NCBI RefSeq assembly: GCF_014201875.1
Contig: NZ_JACHFL010000013.1
Location: 1 to 64,000 of the forward strand
Reading direction: 5' to 3'
Source of the DNA: Deinococcus humi
GTDB taxonomy: Bacteria; Deinococcota; Deinococci; Deinococcales; Deinococcaceae
Length of the DNA stretch: 64,000 bases
In this document: piece by piece, positions 9,153-17,689 of the stretch
How positions within the stretch are numbered: the first letter of the stretch is position 1
Layout: the number at the start of each line of letters is the position of its first letter
The notes under the pieces: generated by a model
Seen by the model: only the letters and a program-made list of their open reading frames with translations
Database searches by the model: none
Told to the model about the DNA's origin: nothing
Translations under genes and position numbers: made by a program

Positions 9153-9509
9153 GTGAAAGGGGCGGACGCCGAGGACCGCGCCGCCGCCCACCTGCTGGGG
9201 CTGGGCCGCGAGGTGCTGGCGCGCAATTACCGTATTCCGGGGGGCGAGATCGACATCGTTTCGCGTGAGGCTGCCGCTGGAACGGGCGGCACGCTGGTCT
9301 TCACCGAGGTTCGCCAGCGTCGCCAGACCCGCTACGGCAGCGCCGCCGAGAGCGTCACGCCGCGCAAACTGGCACTGATGGAGCGGGCCGCGCTGGAATA
9401 TCTGACCCGCGAGCTGGGCCGCGACGATCTGCCCTGCCGTCTGGAGGTGCTGACCATCGACGGTGCGGCGGCCACAGGGGAGATCCGGCTGCTGAACGTG
9501 GAGGGGTAA
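9153..9509 (+). CDS. yraN: YraN family putative endonuclease (UPF0102)
   Basis: 118 aa from a GTG start. Carries the family motifs GGEIDIV and VFTEVRQR, which form the active site of a small restriction-endonuclease-like (PD-(D/E)XK) fold, and the typical Ser-Ala-Ala-Glu-Ser-Val-Thr segment. YraN proteins are widespread, their function in the cell is not settled. It follows the HAD gene by 19 bases and ends 9 bases before the convergent alcohol dehydrogenase gene. Confidence 0.85.
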   Translation: MKGADAEDRAAAHLLGLGREVLARNYRIPGGEIDIVSREAAAGTGGTLVFTEVRQRRQTRYGSAAESVTPRKLALMERAALEYLTRELGRDDLPCRLEVLTIDGAAATGEIRLLNVEG

Positions 9510-9517
9510 CCGCTGCC

Positions 9518-10786
9518 TTAAGCCATGGACTCCGTGAAGATCTGCGCCAGATCGTCCGCTGTGGGCGTGCGCGGGGCGACGTTCAGCAGGCGCTGTTGCT
9601 TTATGGCCCCGTCCACCAGTGCGGGAATGTCAGAGTCGTCGTAGCCGAATTCACGTACGCTGAGCGGGGAGCCCACATCGCGCATCAGGGTCAGGAGTGC
9701 GTCTGGCAGGGCGTTCCGGTCATCTGTGGCGTAGTGTTGCCCGGTCAGCATGGAGGCCGCCTGAATGTGCCGCGCTGGATCGCTGTCGAAGGTAAAGCGG
9801 AAGGCGGCGGGCGCGGTGACGATCACGCTGAAGCCATGCGGGACGAAATGTTTCTGGCCGGGATAACCGGGGTGACGGTAGTCGTGCTTCAGGCCCGCAA
9901 TCGGATAGGCGCAGGCGTGGGGAATGTGCACGCCCGCCGAGCCGAAGCCCACACCCGCCATGGTCGCCGAGAGCATCATGGCTCCTCTGGCCTCAGGGTC
10001 GTCCGCATCCTTGACGGCGCGGCGCAGAAACTGCCCACCGTTGCGGATGGCCTGCGCGGACCATAGATCGGCCACCGGGTTGCTGCCCTGGTACGGCGGA
10101 CGTTCGCCTGGCGTGGTGGGACGCGTGCGGCTGGTGTAGGGGCGGCTCAGGAAGCTCTCGGCAGCGTGGCACACGACGTCCAGTCCTGCCGAGGCGATCA
10201 CGGCGGGGGGCGCGCTGCGGGTCAGCTCCGGGTCAACCACAGCTTGTGTGGGGCGCAGGCGACGGTGGCTGATGCCCGTCTTGATTCGCAACTCCGGCAG
10301 ATCGAGGATCGCGACGGTGGTGGCCTCGGAGCCGCTGCCGGGCGTGGTGGGGATGGCAAGAAGGGGGCGCAGCGCTGCGCCAGGCTGACGCCCCCCGCCC
10401 ACCGGCACATTCACGTACTCCATGATCCCGCCGCCGTCAGAGACCACCAGATTTGCCACCTTGGCAAGGTCGATGGCGCTGCCGCCTCCAAGTGCAGCGA
10501 AAGCGTCGGCCCCCGCCTCGCGCGCCGCTGCCACCGCCCGCTCGAAGCAGGCCAGCGTCGGCTCGGTCTCCACGTCCGAATACACCGTGGTCTCGATCCC
10601 CTCATCCCGGGCACTGTTCAGCACAGCCTCGGCCAGCCCCAGCCTCAGCACTTCGGGGTCCACCACAAAAAAGACCCGCCGTGCGCCCAGCCGCCGCAGC
10701 TCCCAGCCCGTTTCCAGCGCCGCGCCCGGCCCGAACTTGACCGGCGTGGCTTCGACGGTAAAAATCCTTTCCCGCTCGTCGTTCAT
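9518..10786 (-). CDS. Iron-containing alcohol dehydrogenase, hydroxyacid-oxoacid transhydrogenase type
   Basis: 422 aa, ATG at 10786 with GGAGGAA upstream. N-terminal Rossmann half has the NAD-binding ALGGGSAIDLAK; the C-terminal half has the metal-binding region. The segment YQGSNPVADLWSAQAIR, then GVGFGSAGVHIPHA, PISGL-like PIAGLKHDY and VPHGFSVIVTAPA closely follow the mitochondrial ADHFE1 enzyme, which moves hydride between 4-hydroxybutyrate (or D-2-hydroxyglutarate) and 2-oxoglutarate. I therefore favour that reaction over simple alcohol oxidation. Transcribed alone. Confidence 0.85.
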   Translation of the reverse strand: MNDERERIFTVEATPVKFGPGAALETGWELRRLGARRVFFVVDPEVLRLGLAEAVLNSARDEGIETTVYSDVETEPTLACFERAVAAAREAGADAFAALGGGSAIDLAKVANLVVSDGGGIMEYVNVPVGGGRQPGAALRPLLAIPTTPGSGSEATTVAILDLPELRIKTGISHRRLRPTQAVVDPELTRSAPPAVIASAGLDVVCHAAESFLSRPYTSRTRPTTPGERPPYQGSNPVADLWSAQAIRNGGQFLRRAVKDADDPEARGAMMLSATMAGVGFGSAGVHIPHACAYPIAGLKHDYRHPGYPGQKHFVPHGFSVIVTAPAAFRFTFDSDPARHIQAASMLTGQHYATDDRNALPDALLTLMRDVGSPLSVREFGYDDSDIPALVDGAIKQQRLLNVAPRTPTADDLAQIFTESMA

Positions 10787-10951
10787 GGTGTTCCTCCCGA
10801 TGAAGCCGACTGTAGCAACTGGTTGACGCGCGCTGTCACCATACGAAGAAGCCACGACGGGGCTGCACGGTCCCTGAACAAAAAGCCATTAGAACCGGTG
10901 GCATCGCGGCGCATCTCCCAGTGCCCGGACCGCGCCCAAAGGAGAACCACC

Positions 10952-11821
10952 ATGACACAGCGCCACCTGACCGCCTATCCCGCCGACGATCATGACCACC
11001 ACGATGACCTGAACAATCTGGGACTGCAGGCCGACGCCGGCATGTTGCTGCGGCCCCCACTGGACCGTCGCAGGGTGCTGGGCCTGGGCCTGCTGGGCGG
11101 GATCGGCCTGCTGATGGGCGGCGGCGCGGTGGCCCGTGGGACGGGTATCGCGGTTGCGGGCAGCAAAGGGAGCGGTGCCTGCCCCGCCGCCATTCCGGGC
11201 GAAACCGCCGGACCCTATCCGGCCGACGGCTCGGCTGCCTCGGGCCAGTCGCTGAACGTGCTGACCCGTTCAGGCATCGTCCGGCGTGACCTGCGGACCA
11301 GCCTGGGCACGGGTCATGTGGCCACGGGCGTCCCGCTGACGCTGAACCTGAAGCTGGTGAACGTCAATGCCAGCTGCGCCGCGCTGCCGGGCTACGCGGT
11401 GTACGTGTGGCACTGTACGGACGACGGTGAGTACTCGATGTACTCGCGCAACATCGTGGCTGAGGACTATCTGCGCGGCGTCCAGACGGCGCGGGCAGAT
11501 GGCACGGTGACCTTCCAGACCGTCTTTCCAGGCTGTTATCCGGGCCGCTGGCCACACATTCATTTCGAGGTCTATCCCACCCTGGCCTCGGCCACCAGCG
11601 CCGCCAACCGGATTCAGACCTCGCAGCTGGCGCTGCCGCAGGCCGCCTGTGCCGCGGTCTACGCCACCGCCCCATATGCCGCCAGCGGGGGCAACCTGTC
11701 GCGCATCACCCTGAGCAGCGACAACGTATTCAGCGATGGTGTCGGCAGCCAGATGCCGACCATGAGCGGCAGCGCAAGGGCCGGCTACACCGCCAACCTG
11801 ACGGTGGGCCTGGCCCGCTGA
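10952..11821 (+). CDS. Secreted intradiol ring-cleavage dioxygenase-like protein
   Basis: 289 aa, ATG with AAAGGAG upstream. A His/Asp-rich N-terminus is followed by DRRRVLGLGLLGG and a hydrophobic stretch, i.e. a twin-arginine-like signal, so it is exported or membrane anchored. The catalytic core shows the four iron ligands of the protocatechuate/catechol dioxygenase fold: Tyr in DDGEYSMY, Tyr in PGCYPGR, and both His in WPHIHFEV. Extracytoplasmic members exist in Actinobacteria and Deinococcus; their substrates are largely unknown. The enzyme could attack aromatic or plant-derived catechols. Confidence 0.8.
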   Translation: MTQRHLTAYPADDHDHHDDLNNLGLQADAGMLLRPPLDRRRVLGLGLLGGIGLLMGGGAVARGTGIAVAGSKGSGACPAAIPGETAGPYPADGSAASGQSLNVLTRSGIVRRDLRTSLGTGHVATGVPLTLNLKLVNVNASCAALPGYAVYVWHCTDDGEYSMYSRNIVAEDYLRGVQTARADGTVTFQTVFPGCYPGRWPHIHFEVYPTLASATSAANRIQTSQLALPQAACAAVYATAPYAASGGNLSRITLSSDNVFSDGVGSQMPTMSGSARAGYTANLTVGLAR

Positions 11822-11869
11822 GCCGCCCTTCGGCACACAGGACTTGACCACACAGCCGCCCAGACGCCG

Positions 11870-11875
11870 TACGCT
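11870..11875 (+). promoter_or_regulatory. -10 box of leaderless yjbQ promoter
   Basis: TACGCT ends 6 bases before the ATG at 11882, with TTGACC at 11844-11849 as a distant (20-base spacer) -35 candidate. Confidence 0.5.
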
Positions 11876-11881
11876 GGGGCC

Positions 11882-12307
11882 ATGTGGCTGCAGCGTGACC
11901 TGACCCTCAAGCCTCATCCGCGCGGCTTTCACCTGATCACGCTGGAGGTGATGACGGCGCTGCCCGAAATTGCCGGGATGCGGGTGGGGCTGCTCCAGGT
12001 GTTCATCCAGCACACCTCCGCCAGTCTGACGGTCAGCGAGAATGCCAGCCCCGACGTGCGGCGCGATTTCGAGCGCTATTTCAACCACGCCGTCCCCGAC
12101 GGCTGGACTGGGTTTGAACACACCCTGGAGGGTGATGACGACATGGCCGCGCACATCAAGGCGAGTGTGCTGGGTGCCAGCTTGAGTCTGCCTGTGCGGG
12201 ATGGTCGGTTGGCCCTGGGGACATGGCAGGGCATCTACCTGTGCGAGCATCGCGATCACGGCGGGTCGCGGCGGCTGCTCCTGACGTTGATGGGAGAAGG
12301 GAGGTGA
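11882..12307 (+). CDS. yjbQ: YjbQ family (UPF0047) protein
   Basis: 141 aa, full length for this family. Diagnostic segments are FIQHTSASLTVSENAS near the start, the acidic GDDDMAAHIKAS, and GTWQGIYLCEHRDHGG at the end, which carries the conserved Trp-Gln-Gly and His residues. E. coli YjbQ shows weak thiamine-phosphate synthase activity; its true role is open. Single gene with a likely leaderless transcript. Confidence 0.9.
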   Translation: MWLQRDLTLKPHPRGFHLITLEVMTALPEIAGMRVGLLQVFIQHTSASLTVSENASPDVRRDFERYFNHAVPDGWTGFEHTLEGDDDMAAHIKASVLGASLSLPVRDGRLALGTWQGIYLCEHRDHGGSRRLLLTLMGEGR

Positions 12308-12528
12308 AGAGGTAGTGTCCTGAGGGGGGCTGCGGTGTGACCGCCTGCATGGGCTGTTTGTTCTCTCCCCGCGCGCGTTGACCTCACTCCTCCTACACAA
12401 CCTCACCCCGTTTCCGTCGCCATCCGTTAGGCTGAGGCACGGTGCCGTGCGCCGTGTTTTTTTTTGCGTCGTGCCGAGAGGGCCGGGGCAGAGGGAAGCA
12501 AGTCTGCGTGCACGGCCGGAGGGCTGAG

Positions 12529-13746
12529 ATGCCTGGAATTGCAATTTTAGGGGCGCAGTGGGGCGACGAGGGCAAGGGGAAGATCACGGATTTCCTGGCC
12601 CCGCAGGCGGAATTCGTGGTGCGTTTTCAGGGCGGCGCGAACGCCGGGCATACGGTGACGGCCAAAGGGCAGACCTTCAAGCTCAACCTGCTGCCCAGCG
12701 GCGTGCTGCATCCCGGCGCGGTCAGCATCCTGGGTGACGGCATGGTCATCGACGCGGCCAAGTTCATGGAAGAACGCCAGAACCTCTTGAGCGCGGGCAT
12801 TGACCCGGAACTGCGGATCAGCGACCGCGCGCACCTGGTTTTGCCACACCACAAGTACGTGGATGGGCGCAAGGATTTCGTGGGGACCACCGGGCGTGGG
12901 ATCGGCCCGGCCTACGCGGACCGCGCCCGCCGTGTGGGCCTGCGCTTCGGAGATCTGGCCGATGATGGGGTACTGCGTGAGCGTCTGGAACGGCTGCTAG
13001 AGGCCAAACCCAACAGCACCCGTGACGCGGGATGGACCAGTGTGGAGGTGGCGCTGGATGCCCTGGCGCCCACCCGCGAGGCGTTGCTGCCCTTCGTGCA
13101 GGATACCGGGACACAACTCCGGCAGGCCATCAGCGAGGGCCGCAACGTGCTGTTCGAGGGCGCGCAGGCCACGCTGCTGGACCTGAATTACGGCACCTAC
13201 CCCTTCGTGACCAGCTCGCACCCCACCGTGGGCGGCATTCTGGTGGGTGCGGGTGTCAATCACAAGGCGCTCCACCGGGTCTACGGCGTGGCCAAAGCCT
13301 TCAACACCCGCGTCGGCCACGGCCCCTTCGTCACGGAAGTGCTGGGGGACGAGGAAATCCTGCGCCTGCGTGGTGACGGGAGCAAGCCCTGGGACGAGTA
13401 CGGCACCACCACCGGGCGTCCTCGCCGTGTGGGCTGGCTGGACCTGGCCCTGCTGAAGTATGCGGTGGACGTGAATGGCCTGGACGGTCTGGTCATCAAT
13501 AAGATGGATATTCTGGCAGGTCTGGACCGCATTCCAGTGTGCGTGGCCTACGACGCGGACGGCCAACCGGTCTACAAGAACATGCCCGGCTGGGCCACCA
13601 CCGATGGCGCCGATAGCCGCGATACCCTGCCCAGGGAGGCCCAGGCGTACCTGGACCTGATCGAGGAAACCGTGAATTGCCCAGTGGTAATTTTCTCGTG
13701 CGGTCCGGCCCGCGAACAGACCTACGGTGCGGTGAGCTGGAACTGA
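12529..13746 (+). CDS. purA: Adenylosuccinate synthetase
   Basis: 405 aa. Joins IMP and aspartate using GTP, the first committed step to AMP. The N-terminal GTP-binding loop WGDEGKGK begins at residue 10, the IMP-binding TTGRGIGPAYADRA and the GTTTGRPRR region are intact, and SSHPTVGG is the family signature. The start at 12529 has GGAGGG upstream and matches the family N-terminus (MPGIAILGAQWG); further upstream codons do not. A long upstream region of about 220 bases precedes it without another gene. Confidence 0.97.
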   Translation: MPGIAILGAQWGDEGKGKITDFLAPQAEFVVRFQGGANAGHTVTAKGQTFKLNLLPSGVLHPGAVSILGDGMVIDAAKFMEERQNLLSAGIDPELRISDRAHLVLPHHKYVDGRKDFVGTTGRGIGPAYADRARRVGLRFGDLADDGVLRERLERLLEAKPNSTRDAGWTSVEVALDALAPTREALLPFVQDTGTQLRQAISEGRNVLFEGAQATLLDLNYGTYPFVTSSHPTVGGILVGAGVNHKALHRVYGVAKAFNTRVGHGPFVTEVLGDEEILRLRGDGSKPWDEYGTTTGRPRRVGWLDLALLKYAVDVNGLDGLVINKMDILAGLDRIPVCVAYDADGQPVYKNMPGWATTDGADSRDTLPREAQAYLDLIEETVNCPVVIFSCGPAREQTYGAVSWN

Positions 13747-13762
13747 AAGGGTGGCTGGGCGG

Positions 13763-14665
13763 CTAGTTCTTCGCCTGCCCAACCTCTTCCAGCACTCTTT
13801 TGAGCAGGGCCGGATCATCGGTCAGGATGCCGTCCACGCCCATCTGGATAAGGCGGCGCATGGTGGCCTCATCGTTGATGGTCCAGACCTGGACGGACAC
13901 GCCCCGGCGGTGCATGGCCTTCACGAAAGCCGGCGTGACCACCGTGAGGCCGCCGCCCGTCAGGGGCACCTGTGCCGACCTGCCTGGCACGGGGGCCAGC
14001 CCACTCAACCCCACCTTGCTCAGGAGCACCAGCGGACGCAACTCCTTCTCGGTCATGCTGGTCAGCACTTCGGGACACGCCGCGCGGAAATCCCCCATTG
14101 CCACGTCGCTGAAGCTGGAGACAACCACGCGTGAGGTGGCTCCCGCGTCCCTCAGTGCCTTGCAAAAGGGAGCCCCCAGGCTCGGCGTCACCTGCTTGAT
14201 CTCGATGGACATCGGAAGATTGGGGAACGTGGTCAGAAGTTCCGACAGCATGGCGACGCGAATCCCCTGACCCCGGAAGGGAAAGGTCTGGCCACCGTCG
14301 GGCGAGAGGGTGTAGCCCGCATCTGCCGCCTGTACTTCGGCAAGGGATAGATCTTCAATCCTGCCCTGCCTGTCGGTCAGGCGGTTGAGCGTGTCGTCAT
14401 GTGACAGCACCAGCACGCCGTCCTTCGTGGCATGCATGTCCGTGTCGAGCATGTCCACGCCCAGCGCTGCCGCGTTTCGGAAGGCCAGCATGGTGTTGCT
14501 GGGCCACAGCAATTCGCCCCCCTGGTGCGCCACATTCCAGACACGCCCGGTGATCAGCGGATTAGCCGGGTTCGCATCAGTCTGTGTGGGGTTGCCGCAC
14601 CCACCCAGCGCTCCCAGCAGCCCCAGTGCCAGCACGCCCGCCCCTGCCCAACCCCGCTTTTTCAT
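13763..14665 (-). CDS. Glycerophosphodiester phosphodiesterase family lipoprotein
   Basis: 300 aa with a lipoprotein signal (hydrophobic LALGLLGALGGC, lipobox LGGC). The GDPD fold motifs are present but slightly altered: AHQGGE where AHRGG is usual, MLDTDMHATKDG in place of the common IE-D-H-TKDG, and HDDTLNRLT. The catalytic His pair is kept. It would hydrolyse glycerophosphodiesters at the outer face of the membrane. Convergent with purA; TAAACT ends 6 bases before the ATG. Confidence 0.85.
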   Translation of the reverse strand: MKKRGWAGAGVLALGLLGALGGCGNPTQTDANPANPLITGRVWNVAHQGGELLWPSNTMLAFRNAAALGVDMLDTDMHATKDGVLVLSHDDTLNRLTDRQGRIEDLSLAEVQAADAGYTLSPDGGQTFPFRGQGIRVAMLSELLTTFPNLPMSIEIKQVTPSLGAPFCKALRDAGATSRVVVSSFSDVAMGDFRAACPEVLTSMTEKELRPLVLLSKVGLSGLAPVPGRSAQVPLTGGGLTVVTPAFVKAMHRRGVSVQVWTINDEATMRRLIQMGVDGILTDDPALLKRVLEEVGQAKN

Positions 14666-14671
14666 GTGGGT

Positions 14672-14677
14672 AGTTTA
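14672..14677 (-). promoter_or_regulatory. -10 box of leaderless GDPD gene promoter
   Basis: TAAACT on the minus strand, 6 bases before the ATG at 14665, without a Shine-Dalgarno. Confidence 0.55.
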
Positions 14678-14693
14678 GCGGGCCGCCCACCGG

Positions 14694-14722
14694 TTTACAG
14701 TCCTGCGGGGGCGTGCTAACAT
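14694..14722 (+). promoter_or_regulatory. Promoter of the tRNA-Cys/tRNA-Val operon
   Basis: TTTACA (14694-14699), 17-base spacer, TAACAT (14717-14722); transcription would start about 40 bases before tRNA-Cys. Confidence 0.65.
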
Positions 14723-14768
14723 TCTTTGCGCTGGAGAGGAAAGCCCTGCCAGAAGGCGGCTTGCAGTT

Positions 14769-14843
<75 letters not shown>

Positions 14844-14861
14844 ACATTTGTGCCCTTTTTC

Positions 14862-14936
14862 AGATCCGTAGCTCAGGGGTAGAGCACTACATTGACACTG
14901 TAGGGGTCAGCAGTTCAAATCTGCTCGGGTCTACCA
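14862..14936 (+). tRNA. tRNA-Val(GAC)
   Basis: Full cloverleaf with encoded CCA. Acceptor AGATCCG pairs with CGGGTCT (one G-T pair), anticodon stem CTACA/TGTAG, loop TTGACAC with anticodon GAC, T arm AGCAG/CTGCT. It is 18 bases after tRNA-Cys in the same transcript. Confidence 0.95.
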
Positions 14937-14941
14937 GACAA

Positions 14942-14965
14942 ATCCGCTCCTAGAGCGGGTTTTTT
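14942..14965 (+). terminator. Terminator of the tRNA operon
   Basis: Stem ATCCGCTC/GAGCGGGT around a 3-base loop, followed by six T. Confidence 0.9.
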
Positions 14966-15444
14966 CTTTTGTGCCTTTAAGGTGGTTTTAATTGAAAGGG
15001 AACAGCAACCTGCTTTTTCAGCGGACCAGTGGGGCTCTATTGATTGGATCGCGGGTCAGCGGCTGGGTCAGGCTCAACGTTGCTGTCTCTTGATCATGAC
15101 AACTTGGTGCCCGGCAAGGTCTGCAAAGAGGCCAAGGCGTATCGAGCGGGCCCCGCGTCCGCTGCATGAGGGCTGACCACGGGTGCGCTTCAGCCCAGTC
15201 GGTGGTAGAGCTACAAACGGGAAGCCTACGCTGGCAAGTATGTCGACGACACGTTTATGACTTATACGACGTGAGGGAGCAGCCGCGTGTTGCTCGACAG
15301 CAGTGGCTGGAGCGCCGCGCGGCCGGCCGAGAGGTCATGCCGTGAAGCGCTGGTGCCGAGGTGCTGAAAACGGAGCTGTGACTAAACATCCCACTCCAGA
15401 AGCACTCTGGAAGGTTCAGTACCGATAAACACACAGAAGAAGGT
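14966..15444. other. Decayed non-coding stretch after the tRNA operon
   Basis: No open frame with Deinococcus-like codon use, no ribosome-binding site, and several stop codons in every frame. The base composition is less GC rich than the flanks. I see nothing that I can name; it forms the start of the decayed region that runs to about 18.5 kb. Confidence 0.5.
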
Positions 15445-15662
15445 CTACTTGTTGTCAGGTGATGCGAAGGCCAGACCTTTGCCCTCCAGTGCCTCACGCA
15501 AGCGCTCAGCAGCTTTTGGACCTATACTGTGCAAGCTCAGGAGCTCAGCTTCGGTCACTGACGTGAGTTGTTTAAGATGGGTATAGCCCCTCTGGGCCAG
15601 CGCACGCTGTGCGGGCTTGCCTAAATTTTCGGAAGATCACTTTCGGAGAGTGTGCTCCTCAT
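15445..15662 (-). pseudogene. Helix-hairpin-helix domain protein, frameshifted
   Basis: An ATG at 15662 with AAGGAAG upstream starts MRSTLSESDLPKI, then meets TAG at 15623-15621. Shifting frame at this point continues as GKPAQRALAQRGYTHLKQ and on to SIGPKAAERLREALEGKG, ending at 15445. The joined product of about 70 residues matches the common small bacterial HHH protein (pattern LPKIG-PA-RAL..GI..L-QL..-E.ELL.LHG-GPKA...L), which resembles the RNA polymerase alpha C-terminal domain. The break is a 1-2 base indel in ATTTAGGC. Unless this is a sequencing error, the gene is dead. Confidence 0.75.
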
Positions 15663-15953
15663 TCTTCCTTCGGTGTGCCTGGGCTAATGAAGTGTATTTT
15701 GCACCAATGTGGAGCCGAACTCAACCACATCAAATAGGCACTCAGAGCCTGAGATATGACGGTATCGATGGTATAAACGCTCACTATAGTCCCGATGGTG
15801 GCTTCGACCGCTTGAGCCTGGGCGAATCCCTACCAGACGCCTCAACGTCACTTGGCCTTCCTGGCAGTCGGCTGTGCGAGAGCTGTAGCTAAGACTCGTC
15901 TGCGCTGCGCGTGTAATCACGCAGATTAGTTGTGCCGACGCTGGCTGTAGTCA

Positions 15954-16196
15954 ATGGGTGACGATCAGGCGGAGGAAGCTTGGCGCTACGTCAGGGCCGT
16001 GATGCGATGGACCCCGAATGCCATGCCACTTGCAGATATAGGGGGATGTCGGAGTGTAGTTGTTGGGGCCTCAGAAAAGTCAAACTGTAAGTGTCCTGCA
16101 GAGCGTTTTTTTCGTGTCAGGGACGAACGTCATACCTCTGTGACAGCAGGCGGGCTAAGCTTGCACCATCCCAACAACGACGACCTGCCCAAGTGA
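15954..16196 (+). CDS. Doubtful small open reading frame
   Basis: 80 codons, ATG without a clear Shine-Dalgarno, ending 13 bases before a good intrinsic terminator at 16210. The predicted product has five cysteines or histidines near the end but no recognisable motif. Only the terminator speaks for expression; it may equally be the remains of a longer gene. Confidence 0.25.
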   Translation: MGDDQAEEAWRYVRAVMRWTPNAMPLADIGGCRSVVVGASEKSNCKCPAERFFRVRDERHTSVTAGGLSLHHPNNDDLPK

Positions 16197-16209
16197 AGGC
16201 AGGAAGACC

Positions 16210-16234
16210 GCCCCACACTACGTGGGGCTTTTTT
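16210..16234 (+). terminator. Intrinsic terminator in the decayed region
   Basis: Seven-bp stem GCCCCAC/GTGGGGC, 5-base loop, then six T. Confidence 0.8.
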
Positions 16235-16609
16235 ATGGCTGACGGTCATAGTTGGGTGGTGGTGAACGCTGTCGTTGGCCCCATGGGATGTAGGCGGCGG
16301 GGGAGACTAAACCCGGCTCCTCTCTGTACCCTGCCGGTGCGCGCGTCGCTGGCCCAAGGCGCATGAATTTCATGGCTGACCGTCCTGGGTGGCTCGGATA
16401 GAGCACATCAGTTCGTCATCTGGCCATCGAATCTCGAGCTGTAGCGAATTTCAAAGCCTGGACAGCCCTTTGGAATGAGCTTGTTCTATGCCGTCGGGTG
16501 CACCCGGCGACTGCCGCATGTCTTGCCTGTTGGTGATCAGCTCCCTGTCCAGCTTTGAATCTGACAGGTGAGTTCGAGTCTCGCGTTGCTCCCACATAGG
16601 GAAGGTTGC

Positions 16610-16888
16610 TCAGGCGGCGGAAAATGCTCCCGGGGGCTCCTGGTTGTGCTCAAGATCAAGCGCCCGCCGTAAACCCAGCCCCACCATCTTTCTCGCGGAC
16701 AGCTGATCATCCGTGGCTTCAACAAAACCAGACCAATCCGTGATCTGACCGTCGAATTTCAGGCCGTAGCGCACCTGAACACCGGGCCGGAGCTCGAACT
16801 TTGAGATGTATGGTAAGTTTCTGCGCTCCCTTACCACTTCAATCTTGTGTCCTCGACAGGAAAAGCTTTGGACAGTATATCTCGACAT
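16610..16888 (-). CDS. Small hypothetical protein, leaderless
   Basis: 92 aa, charged and soluble (MSRYTVQSFSCRGHKIEVV; PGVQVRYGLKFDGQ; later SARKMVGLGLRRAL). The order of beta-like segments followed by one helix suggests a small folded domain. TAGCCT ends 6 bases before the ATG, the same spacing as in neighbouring core genes, which supports the start. It is the only gene in the 15-18.4 kb stretch that looks intact. I do not recognise the family. Confidence 0.6.
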   Translation of the reverse strand: MSRYTVQSFSCRGHKIEVVRERRNLPYISKFELRPGVQVRYGLKFDGQITDWSGFVEATDDQLSARKMVGLGLRRALDLEHNQEPPGAFSAA

Positions 16889-16894
16889 TTAGTC

Positions 16895-16900
16895 AGGCTA
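16895..16900 (-). promoter_or_regulatory. -10 box of leaderless promoter
   Basis: TAGCCT on the minus strand, 6 bases before the ATG at 16888. Confidence 0.5.
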
Positions 16901-17356
16901 GTCAGACCCTAGTTTCGTCCCCGTCACAATTCTACCCTTAAGTGAATGCTCAATGCCGTCTAAAGGGAATATGAGAAGAGCGCCTGACCCACCGGCTACC
17001 TGCCTCGTTGCTTTGCCTGCCCGCTCATTCTGAAGGGGAAGTCCATTCCAAGCTTGCAATTAGATTTTGCTCCAATATCTTTCCAAGACCATACACCAGA
17101 GCTAGAGAGACAATCTCAACTGGTACAGCATGAGGTGGGATTCGAAAAGACCTCAATACACAGCGCCCGTGTTAAGGTCTCGCGGATTTGCTAGAGCTGA
17201 ACGGCCCTTTCAAAGCCTGCTCCGGTAGATGTTCACTCCTTGCCTGTTCGTGGTAACTCTGACAGGGAGACCTATGGACATCCAACCAGTTCAAATCTTT
17301 ACGCCATCCCCTTTCCATTCTCGCCACTCCGGTTCAAGTCACCTGCGGGGGAAGCT

Positions 17357-17689
17357 ATGAAGACCATCGGTCTGATTGGCGGCCTGTTCTGGGAATCCAG
17401 CGCGCAGTATTACCGTCTCATCAACGAAACTGTTCGTGATCGGCTGGGTGGGTTGTGGTCCGCCGTGAGCCTCATGCACACGGTCAATTTCGAAGAGATT
17501 GAGCGGTTCCAGCGCCTGGGTGATTGGGATCAAGCGGCGGCGGTACTCATCGACAGCGCACGCCGGCTGGAGCGTGGGGGTGCAGATTTTCTCCTGATCT
17601 GTTCCAATACCATGCACCGGATGGCCCATGACGTCGAGGCGGCCGTCCGTATTCCGCTCCTGCACGGTGAATTTGGCAGATTGGGATGA
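17357..17689 (+). pseudogene. Truncated aspartate/glutamate racemase-like gene
   Basis: 110 residues remain of a protein that is usually about 230 aa. The N-terminal half is well preserved: MKTIGLIGGLFWESSAQYY, then the first active-site Cys segment LLICSNTMHRMA (Cys of the CNT motif). Reading fails right after IPLLH, where the family normally continues with a I-D-T region, and the second catalytic cysteine half is missing; no remnant of it appears downstream in any frame. The truncated product should be inactive. Confidence 0.8.

Noticed and set aside
16568..16594. T-arm-like stem-loop followed by CCCA, resembling a tRNA 3' end
   Set aside because: One T-stem pair is a wobble, the acceptor length does not fit a CCA end and no anticodon or D arm precedes it; too weak to call even a fragment.
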